Assembly: GCA_030603505.1 (NCBI GenBank)
Contig: JAUVXQ010000089.1
Location: 1 to 5,586, forward strand
Length of the DNA: 5,586 nucleotides
Origin: Candidatus Heimdallarchaeota archaeon
GTDB taxonomy: Archaea > Asgardarchaeota > Heimdallarchaeia > Heimdallarchaeales > Heimdallarchaeaceae
Direction: 5' to 3'
Position numbers and translations under genes: made by a program. Positions 1 through 4,684 of the stretch are shown piece after piece. The notes beneath the pieces are model-generated. The model saw only the letters and a list, made by a program, of their open reading frames with translations. It ran no database searches and was not told the origin of the DNA. Within the stretch, counting starts at the first letter, position 1, and every line of letters begins with the position of its first letter.

Positions 1-19
1 AAACGTGCTTGAGAAAGAT

Positions 20-30
20 ATTTATTAAAT
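20..30 (+). promoter_or_regulatory. TATA-like box of the alpha/beta hydrolase gene
   Basis: An AT-rich element reading ATTTATTAAAT lies about 35 bases before the hydrolase ATG at 61, with purines (GAGAAAGA, 11-18) at the archaeal BRE position. Spacing of about 26 bases from the box centre puts transcription start near 51, giving a leader of about ten bases. No Shine-Dalgarno motif is visible in that leader. In such AT-rich sequence a chance match is possible. Confidence 0.45.
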
Positions 31-60
31 TATGATATTATTCCACAAGGTTGTATTAAG

Positions 61-831
61 ATGTATTATGATATTAATGGTATTAAAATGAATATAGTTT
101 CTTTTGGTTCAGGAGAAGAAACATTCCTTGGAGTTTCAGGTTTTATTGCTAATTGGACCGTGTGGGGGTTTATTTTTGAGATAATGAGTAAAAAATGGAG
201 ATGTGTATCTTATAGTCCCCGTGGAAGTGGAGAGAGTCCTGCTCCAATTGAAACATTTTCACTACAAGCGTTAATTGATGATTTATTTGGTGTGATGGAT
301 GTTTTAGCGATTAAGAAGTGTTATCTCGGTGGTGAATCTTTAGGTGGTGCTATTGCTCTTTTAGCTGCTCTGCAACAACCTGAGCGATTTAAAGGTCTTG
401 TAATTGTAAATACTTCGGGTCCAAATGTGAGACCACTTAGTGAAGAAATGAAACAGTTTATGGATTTAATTAGGACAGATCAAAAAGCAGCAATAAATAC
501 ATGTATCGAATCAATTTTCCCTGAACCTGATATTAAACACATTAAAAACAATGCGCTTCATTCTATGCTCCATGCTGATCCAGAAACAACCATCCGTGTA
601 CTTAAATTACTTACTGAAGGAGAAACAGATGTCCCTGTTCAGAATATCAAGATACCAACTCTCGTTATTTATGGAGATTTAGATGGGCCATATACAATAG
701 AAAATTGTAAATATCTGGCAAGAACAATACCAAATGCAGAACTGGAAGTGATTAAAGGAGCGGGGCATGTGCCACTAATTACCTATCCTAAAGAAACAGT
801 AGAAGCAATAGAAAGAAGATTTACAATCTAA
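61..831 (+). CDS. Alpha/beta-fold hydrolase, substrate unknown
   Basis: A 256-residue protein of normal length for the single-domain alpha/beta hydrolase family, with no signal peptide, so probably cytoplasmic. It opens with the usual early strand (NGIKMNIVSFGSG). The nucleophile elbow is GESLGG with Ser93. The catalytic acid is most likely Asp208 in VIYGDLDGP, with Asp206 the alternative, and the general base is His236 in GAGHVPL. The region between about residues 120 and 185 would form the helical cap that sets specificity. The family includes esterases, C-C bond hydrolases, lactonases and haloperoxidase-like enzymes, and the sequence does not separate these. One oddity is that the oxyanion-hole motif, usually His-Gly, reads Ser26-Gly27 here (GVSGF). 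The ATG at 61 is preferred over the internal ATG at 88 because the first strand of the fold would otherwise be cut. The gene seems to be transcribed alone. Confidence 0.9.
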   Translation: MYYDINGIKMNIVSFGSGEETFLGVSGFIANWTVWGFIFEIMSKKWRCVSYSPRGSGESPAPIETFSLQALIDDLFGVMDVLAIKKCYLGGESLGGAIALLAALQQPERFKGLVIVNTSGPNVRPLSEEMKQFMDLIRTDQKAAINTCIESIFPEPDIKHIKNNALHSMLHADPETTIRVLKLLTEGETDVPVQNIKIPTLVIYGDLDGPYTIENCKYLARTIPNAELEVIKGAGHVPLITYPKETVEAIERRFTI

Positions 832-896
832 AAAATTATTCTTTCTTTCCTTGTTCTGTAGTTCATAAGGGCGGTTATTTATCTGAATATTTTCTG

Positions 897-919
897 CACT
901 CACATTATTGGAGTGTTTT
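897..919 (+). terminator. Possible weak terminator hairpin after the hydrolase gene
   Basis: CACTC (897-901) pairs with GAGTG (911-915) around a nine-base loop and is followed by TTTT. The five-pair stem is weak and lies 65 bases past the stop codon. The pyrimidine-rich run just after the stop (about 836-857) is an equally good archaeal-style T-rich termination zone. Confidence 0.25.
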
Positions 920-1048
920 AGTTCTTTAAAAATTATTGTAATTGAATCTTATGTTCTTAAACTAAAAAGTGTTTATTACATGCCTAGCTAATATGAAAAC
1001 AGCTAGAAAATCTTTGAAAAGTTAGATAATAAAGCTTGACATGAAAGC

Positions 1049-1081
1049 AATTAAACTTTTTCCAAACTAAAGAGTTTAATT
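1049..1081. promoter_or_regulatory. Inverted repeat upstream of the toxin-antitoxin promoter (candidate operator)
   Basis: Two 13-base arms (1049-1061 and 1069-1081) are inverted repeats with one mismatch around the seven-base spacer CCAAACT. The outer nine bases, AATTAAACT and AGTTTAATT, pair perfectly. The repeat ends about 10 bases before the TATA-like box of the operon. A dimeric regulator bound there could block assembly of TBP and TFB. Autoregulation by antitoxin or toxin-antitoxin complex through such palindromes is well known for VapBC operons; its use here is inference. Confidence 0.5.
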
Positions 1082-1091
1082 CAAAATATAT

Positions 1092-1101
1092 CTTTATATA
1101 G
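1092..1101 (+). promoter_or_regulatory. TATA box of the toxin-antitoxin operon
   Basis: CTTTATATAG lies with its centre about 32 bases before the antitoxin ATG at 1129. Transcription would start near 1123, leaving a leader of only a few bases and no room for a Shine-Dalgarno site, so the first gene is probably translated from a leaderless or nearly leaderless message. Confidence 0.55.
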
Positions 1102-1128
1102 ATAGATGGCACATATAATTAGATAATA

Positions 1129-1317
1129 ATGTGTGAGATTCGCATTAAACTGAATATTCCAAAGAATATAGTTGATCAGATAGATTTAGAAAAAGTCAAA
1201 AACAATTTAGAAAAGGAAATAATGATTGAGTATACATTTAAAAAACTCCATGGATGTATGAAAGATTTAAATCTTAATAAAATACTTCAAGAGGTTGAAG
1301 AAGAATGGGCGATTTGA
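1129..1317 (+). CDS. Putative antitoxin of a VapBC-type pair
   Basis: A 62-residue charged protein with a short N-terminal strand (EIRIKLNIP, residues 3-11), then predicted helices rich in Lys and Glu, ending EVEEEWAI. I do not recognise a DNA-binding motif with confidence. The antitoxin call rests on size and position: it lies directly before a PIN-domain gene and overlaps it by 13 bases, the usual arrangement for archaeal VapBC pairs. Such antitoxins usually have an N-terminal DNA-binding or dimerising part and a C-terminal helix that wraps the toxin and blocks its active site. The acidic C-terminal segment (about residues 48-60) would suit that role. The start is set by the TATA box, and no better upstream ATG is seen. 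It could instead be an unrelated small protein, but the overlap makes that less likely. Confidence 0.7.
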   Translation: MCEIRIKLNIPKNIVDQIDLEKVKNNLEKEIMIEYTFKKLHGCMKDLNLNKILQEVEEEWAI

Positions 1318-1796
1318 AGGTTTTTGTCGATTCAAACGTTATTCTTCAGCATTTAGAAGGTAAAATTGATCTTTCAAAAATTCGTAATGATGTAAATATA
1401 TGTACAAACATTATCATTTTTTCTGAAGTCATGTATGTTTATCTAAAAGCTCTTACAGGAAAGAAGAGTTATGAGTTAAAGAAAGAACCAAAAACAATTC
1501 TCAAATATAAGGACGAGATAAATGATTTGTACTTATTCTTTCAAGCTTTCAACAATTTAGTAATAAATAACGAAATCAAAGATTTATCATTTAAATATAT
1601 TGCTGGTAAGGGAATGCTTCCAAACGATGCTATTATTCTTGCAACCTGTAAATACTATGGAATAAAAAATCTTATTTCTTTTGATTCAGATTTCAGTAAA
1701 CCATGTAAACAAGAAAAAATTAATCTCACAATCTCACTTAGTAATATTGCTTCTCTGTCTCGTAATATTAATCAAAAAAACCTAAAAGGAAGCTAG
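1305..1796 (+). CDS. vapC: PIN-domain ribonuclease, VapC-type toxin
   Basis: A 163-residue PIN-domain protein. The acidic metal-binding residues of the fold occur in order: Asp9 in KVFVDSNVIL, Glu41 in IIFSEVMYVY, Asp108 in MLPNDAIILATC, and Asp127 and Asp129 in SFDSDF. VapC toxins of this fold are magnesium-dependent endoribonucleases that stop translation by cutting tRNA or rRNA, and are held inactive by the cognate antitoxin. Here the target RNA is unknown. The protein is somewhat longer than the common 130-150 residues, with a Lys-rich insertion at about 52-70 and a polar tail after about residue 150. The ATG lies inside the antitoxin gene (13-base overlap), and GAGG at 1291-1294, ten bases upstream, can serve as ribosome-binding site, so the two are probably translationally coupled. 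All acidic residues are kept, so the enzyme looks active. A housekeeping PIN nuclease is less likely given the small partner gene. Confidence 0.88.
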   Translation: MGDLKVFVDSNVILQHLEGKIDLSKIRNDVNICTNIIIFSEVMYVYLKALTGKKSYELKKEPKTILKYKDEINDLYLFFQAFNNLVINNEIKDLSFKYIAGKGMLPNDAIILATCKYYGIKNLISFDSDFSKPCKQEKINLTISLSNIASLSRNINQKNLKGS

Positions 1797-1811
1797 ACTG
1801 AAGTATACTTT

Positions 1812-1830
1812 CGATTTTAACAAATTTTTC
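1812..1830 (+). terminator. T-rich terminator after the toxin gene
   Basis: Two plus-strand T tracts (TTTT at 1815-1818 and TTTTT at 1825-1829) begin within 35 bases of the toxin stop codon, in a short intergenic region between convergent genes. Archaeal RNA polymerase ends transcripts at T-rich stretches without needing a hairpin. The ten-base palindrome AAGTATACTT (1801-1810) sits just before them. Confidence 0.4.
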
Positions 1831-1851
1831 ATCTTCCAAGAAGTGTACTAT

Positions 1852-1881
1852 TTCCAAGGATTTGGAATAAAAAGAAAAAAA
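1852..1881 (-). terminator. Terminator of the minus-strand surface-protein operon
   Basis: Bases 1868-1881 are almost all A on the plus strand, so the minus-strand transcript has a run of T broken once by C directly after the stop codon at 1897. Beyond it is a hairpin of six perfect pairs, TTCCAA (1852-1857) with TTGGAA (1862-1867), around a four-base loop. Together with the T tracts for the opposite strand, this makes a compact convergent termination region. Confidence 0.45.
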
Positions 1882-1896
1882 GGAAATTTTTCACCA

Positions 1897-2670
1897 TTAC
1901 TTATATTTTTTTCGCAGATAATAAAATGAAGCAGGTACAAGTAAAAAACTAATTAACTCTAAAAAATTTGAGAAAGGATTCTCGTGTGTGAATTCCAAAT
2001 CTTCGAAATTATCTACTCTCAGTGTTATCTCTTCTCTTTTATACTGGATCAAGCTTCCTTCAACTAGAGTTAGTTCTTTACTTTTCATCAGTACACCTTT
2101 GGAATCATATTCAACATAAATGATTAGTGAGAGAGTATAATCATCTGTTATCTCTTTAATCTCTTCATCCTTTTTATCATAGAAAAGATCCACTTTACCA
2201 TCTTCTATTAAAATAGAGAGTTCTGCTGAGAAGACAAAGTTTTCAGCATTTCGAAGATCTTCTGTGTATCCAGATCCAATGATTCCGCAATATGCGTCTT
2301 CTAAATCTTCAGAATCTTTCCATAAATTATAATAGTGATCCACTATGTCAGGATTGATAAAATAATAGCCAATTGGACCAATCCAAGGGAGAGACTCAAA
2401 GAGAGAGAAATTATAAACATGAACGAAAATTTCTCCAGAGATTTCAATTAAAGTTATGTTTTCATTATTATATTCAATTACTTGAAATTCACTATGTTCC
2501 ACATATGAAAAAGAGTTGTTTTCATATCCTTTTATTTTCATCCATTGGTCTATCTTGAAGACAAATTTATACTCTTCATCATAGAGTCGCTCTGCTCTAG
2601 TTACTTTATTCGTAGGAAGCATCAGCAATAATAGAAAAGCTATTAATATACAAGTTTGATGCTTTTTCAT
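1897..2670 (-). CDS. Unrecognised exported protein with C-terminal membrane anchor (paralog B)
   Basis: A 257-residue protein of unrecognised family. Residues 1-26 form a signal peptide (MKK, then a Leu-rich core, then a likely cut after TRA). Residues 27-234 are an acidic, aromatic-rich domain that would lie outside the cell. Residues 235-252 form one membrane helix, followed by RKKYK, which fits a cytoplasmic tail. Three N-glycosylation sequons occur at about 51, 71 and 87. The frame is open 20 codons further upstream, but the ATG at 2670 is chosen because it begins the signal peptide, has GGAG nine bases before it (2680-2683), and overlaps the stop of the preceding gene as ATGA. The two genes are therefore probably co-transcribed and coupled. 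It shares a series of motifs with that preceding gene, so the pair arose by duplication. No catalytic motif is evident. A structural, adhesion or sensory surface role is possible but unsupported. Confidence 0.8.
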   Translation of the reverse strand: MKKHQTCILIAFLLLLMLPTNKVTRAERLYDEEYKFVFKIDQWMKIKGYENNSFSYVEHSEFQVIEYNNENITLIEISGEIFVHVYNFSLFESLPWIGPIGYYFINPDIVDHYYNLWKDSEDLEDAYCGIIGSGYTEDLRNAENFVFSAELSILIEDGKVDLFYDKKDEEIKEITDDYTLSLIIYVEYDSKGVLMKSKELTLVEGSLIQYKREEITLRVDNFEDLEFTHENPFSNFLELISFLLVPASFYYLRKKYK

Positions 2671-3401
2671 AATCCCAATCTCCTTTTCTTTAAAATTATA
2701 CAAACAGATGATATAATAATTAGAGAACAAGACATCAAAAAAATTGAATGCCCACTTCCAGCTCTTTCTGTTGTTAAAGATAATTCTTCAAGATAATAAC
2801 GATCAACAATAGTACCATTAAATATCTTCTCTTCCTTTAAATAACTTAGAACTCCATTCTTTGTATATGAACATCTAATTGATTTGAAATATTCACCCTC
2901 ATCATAGAACGGTTCAAGTGACTCTTTGTTAGTAGTGTTGTAACCATATTCATAATTATAATTGGGATCTTTAGCTGAGAAAGTGAAGACTCTATCTTCA
3001 GCAGTACACTCTAATACATATTCTCGTGCATTACCATCATCTATCCAATGTGTATAAAAGAAACCAAAATCATCCTTATCTAAGAAATAAGGCTGAGAAT
3101 AATAATCAGGATAACAAAATGATGGATGATCTTTTGAGATCAGAGTAAAATCTTTAGTGTAAAATGAAGCTGAAGTACCTTGTTTGATACCAATTTTATC
3201 TTCTTCAATATACAATATTTCAAAGAAATAACTGCTTTCTACAAATGAATGAAAAGATTCTCCCTCGTAAGTGAAATTTTTTTGCTGAATCCATGAATAA
3301 TAAAATATATTGCCCGGTCTTATGTTGGCTTGTACATAATGAGTTTGAATAATTATTAAACTTAAAGAAAACAGTAAAATCAAAGATAAAGCTCTTTTCA
3401 T
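2667..3401 (-). CDS. Unrecognised exported protein with C-terminal membrane anchor (paralog A)
   Basis: A 244-residue protein of unrecognised family and first gene of the minus-strand pair. Residues 1-25 are a signal peptide (MKRALSLILLFSLSLIII core, likely cut after VQA). Residues 26-215 form an outside domain rich in Tyr, Phe, Asp and Glu, with Cys at about 96, 132 and 177 and sequons at about 42, 155 and 195. Residues 220-237 form a membrane helix, followed by KKRRLGL, a basic cytoplasmic stop. This is type I topology. The frame is open 11 codons further upstream, but the ATG at 3401 is preferred because it starts the signal peptide and has a strong GGAGG ten bases before it. Motifs shared in order with the downstream gene include SF-x-x-[FY]-VE-x-S-x-F, YF[LI]-x-x-D followed by Y-x-x-W-x-D, F-x-FSA, and Y-x-x-[NK]GVL-x-x-x-KE. 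Function is not indicated by sequence or neighbours. Confidence 0.82.
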   Translation of the reverse strand: MKRALSLILLFSLSLIIIQTHYVQANIRPGNIFYYSWIQQKNFTYEGESFHSFVESSYFFEILYIEEDKIGIKQGTSASFYTKDFTLISKDHPSFCYPDYYSQPYFLDKDDFGFFYTHWIDDGNAREYVLECTAEDRVFTFSAKDPNYNYEYGYNTTNKESLEPFYDEGEYFKSIRCSYTKNGVLSYLKEEKIFNGTIVDRYYLEELSLTTERAGSGHSIFLMSCSLIIISSVCIILKKRRLGL

Positions 3402-3411
3402 TATCTCATGT

Positions 3412-3416
3412 CCTCC
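3412..3416 (-). promoter_or_regulatory. Strong Shine-Dalgarno site that decides the start of paralog A
   Basis: The minus strand reads GGAGG ten bases before the ATG at 3401. It overlaps the longer reading frame, whose first ATG is at 3434, so the longer version would have to translate through its own best ribosome-binding site. This and the signal peptide settle the start at 3401. Confidence 0.7.
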
Positions 3417-3440
3417 ATTCTCAGAATTATCCAAAAAGCA

Positions 3441-3449
3441 TATTTAAAC
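3441..3449 (-). promoter_or_regulatory. TATA box of the surface-protein operon
   Basis: The minus strand reads GTTTAAATA. Twenty-six bases on from its centre gives transcription start near 3420, which leaves a leader of about 19 bases holding the GGAGG site. Between this box and the opposite promoter at 3636 are about 190 bases with no gene. They contain a hairpin-like repeat ATTTTG (3475-3480) and CAAAAT (3485-3490), which is unremarkable in such AT-rich sequence. Confidence 0.55.
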
Positions 3450-3635
3450 ATATCCTACTATTTTACATACATGAATTTTGATTACAAAATAGAGTATTTC
3501 ATGATGAATTTAAAATAGATTTGCAACACATCTTGAATTTACATCAATAAATTTGAAATGAGTATTTCCCCTAAAAGTATATCATCTTCTTATATGACTA
3601 GTGATCATATTTCTGTGCAATCATCTTCCCTAACA

Positions 3636-3643
3636 TTTATATT
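3636..3643 (+). promoter_or_regulatory. TATA box of the histidine phosphatase gene (leaderless start)
   Basis: TTTATATT is centred 26 bases before the ATG at 3666, so transcription should start at or next to that ATG. The box lies inside a longer open frame that begins at 3558, which argues that the upstream 36 codons are not translated. Confidence 0.6.
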
Positions 3644-3665
3644 TGCTTTGATTGAATACGCATTT

Positions 3666-4262
3666 ATGAACATCTTCCTTGTCAGACATGGTGAAACAGA
3701 TTACGGAAAGAAACATTTCACTACAGGACACATCGATATTCCTTTAAATGATACTGGAAGAAAAGAATCGCAAGCTGCAGCTGAATTTCTAAAAAGAAGA
3801 AAAATAGTAAAAATTTTCTCTTCAAGTTTGAGTAGAGCAAGTGAAACTGCTAAAATTATTGCATCAGAATTGGATTTACCAATTGTAGAATATGATGAAC
3901 TTATGGAACATACTTCAGGGAAACTTGATGGTGTATCACTCAAGGTATTCTTTGATAAATTGAAGAGTGTCGGTGATTTTGAAAAGATGGTTCTACAAGC
4001 AGGAGGGGAACGTTGGAATGTATTCACAGAACGGGTATGGAATAAGTTTCTTGATATTGTGAATGAAAACGAAGATGATGGTAACATCTTAATTGTGACT
4101 CATGGGGGAGTTACCCGTACAATTATTTCTGAAATATTTAAATCTCCTTACCTTAAAGTACTTTCTCAAGGAAATTGTTGTATAAACGTTATTAGTTACG
4201 ATAAAGAAAAAGAAAGTAAGTTCCGTGTGGAACTTGTTAACTATACATACCGCATGACGTGA
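3666..4262 (+). CDS. Histidine phosphatase family protein (phosphoglycerate-mutase-like)
   Basis: A 198-residue cytoplasmic protein of the histidine phosphatase superfamily, branch 1. The signature LVRHGET places the phosphorylated nucleophile at His8, flanked by Arg7. Arg57 in SSSLSRASETA is the second phosphate-binding arginine. Glu81 in ELMEHTSGKLDG fits the proton donor, and His146 in IVTHGGVTR is the second catalytic histidine. These enzymes pass a phosphoryl group through a phosphohistidine and act as mutases or as phosphatases on sugar phosphates, nucleotides or alpha-ribazole phosphate. The length fits the small phosphatase and CobC/GpmB-like types, but the substrate cannot be read from sequence, and no cobalamin or glycolysis gene lies nearby. 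The frame is open 36 codons upstream of 3666, but that stretch is Ser-rich, unlike the family, and contains the TATA box, so the shorter start is used. The LVRHGE strand then begins at residue 5, as is normal. Confidence 0.92.
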   Translation: MNIFLVRHGETDYGKKHFTTGHIDIPLNDTGRKESQAAAEFLKRRKIVKIFSSSLSRASETAKIIASELDLPIVEYDELMEHTSGKLDGVSLKVFFDKLKSVGDFEKMVLQAGGERWNVFTERVWNKFLDIVNENEDDGNILIVTHGGVTRTIISEIFKSPYLKVLSQGNCCINVISYDKEKESKFRVELVNYTYRMT

Positions 4263-4684
4263 ATTTTTACAAATTCTTTAGAAGTGCTTAGGCACATCAT
4301 GGGGACGCCACATACCCTCTTACACTTTCTCATTTCTCTGAAATTCATATTTCTCGGCTTCTAAAACCGCATGTAACATAGTAGTATACAGTAAGGTATC
4401 TTATAGTAATCTCGTTCTTCTTGGAAGAAAGGTACCTTTGCAGTAAAATGAAAAAAAGAAGATTAGAAAAAATAAGTGCTATTTTTTCTTGGTTTAATTG
4501 ACTGGATTTTCTTTTTTCACAGTTCCCTGAAACTGTATAAGTTTGCGCAAAAGCGATTGGTCATCGGAAGTCATAACTTTTCTTCGATATACTAGGAGAC
4601 CTGTAAAAAACCACTCTTAAATGGAGTTTTGAGCCCTATCAAATCTAGAAAAAGGTTTTAACGTATTAGCGTAAAAGTTTAATC
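4263..4684. other. Gene-free interval with several palindromes
   Basis: These 422 bases hold no gene I can support. A T tract right after the phosphatase stop (4264-4268) may end that transcript, and a second T-rich zone lies at 4483-4517. Palindromes include AAAGGTACCTTT (4428-4439), the related imperfect site TAAGGTATCTTA (4392-4403), ACAGTT with AACTGT around six bases (4519-4536), and TTTGCGCAAA (4542-4551). Short open frames exist (for example a 17-codon ATG frame at 4448-4501 and a roughly 40-codon open stretch on each strand around 4480-4600), but such lengths are expected by chance. No tRNA, rRNA or CRISPR repeat is visible. The promoter of the flavoprotein gene occupies the 3' end. 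Confidence 0.5.
4656..4662 (+). promoter_or_regulatory. TATA-like box of the flavoprotein gene
   Basis: TTTTAAC, preceded by the purine run GAAAAAGG (4648-4655) at the BRE position, is centred 26 bases before the ATG at 4685. This predicts a leaderless message, in keeping with the lack of a Shine-Dalgarno motif in the bases before the start. The TATA match itself is weak. Confidence 0.4.

Noticed and set aside
1..35. Possible 3' end of an upstream plus-strand gene
   Set aside because: All three frames close within 35 bases, so no frame can be chosen, and the stretch also holds the hydrolase promoter.
984..1006. Inverted repeat CTAGCT / AGCTAG with an 11-base loop
   Set aside because: Six-base arms with this spacing are common by chance and there is no T tract or promoter in a meaningful position.
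2373..2558. Plus-strand open frame of 61 codons opposite paralog B
   Set aside because: It is antisense to a well-supported gene, has no promoter or ribosome-binding site, and its product is low-complexity without a recognisable domain.
3501..3540. ATGATGA resembling a C box of an archaeal C/D guide RNA
   Set aside because: No CTGA D box or internal C'/D' pair occurs at a suitable distance.
3701..4087. Minus-strand open frame of 128 codons opposite the histidine phosphatase
   Set aside because: The plus strand carries the full catalytic motif set of the phosphatase; the antisense product is Ser/Phe-rich and matches no family I know.
4299..4364. Small hydrophobic plus-strand frame of 21 residues after the phosphatase
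   Set aside because: It is too short to judge, with no promoter or Shine-Dalgarno site; chance is the simplest explanation.
1833..4427. Shared 11-mer: CTTCCAAGAAG at 1833-1843 and its reverse complement at 4417-4427
   Set aside because: Matches of this length are expected several times in a window of this size, and the flanks do not extend the match.
4477..4620. Open stretches of about 40 codons on both strands in the gap before the flavoprotein, including a 26-codon minus-strand ATG frame
   Set aside because: At this base composition several such runs are expected by chance in 400 bases over six frames. Neither strand shows a ribosome-binding site or a recognisable protein.
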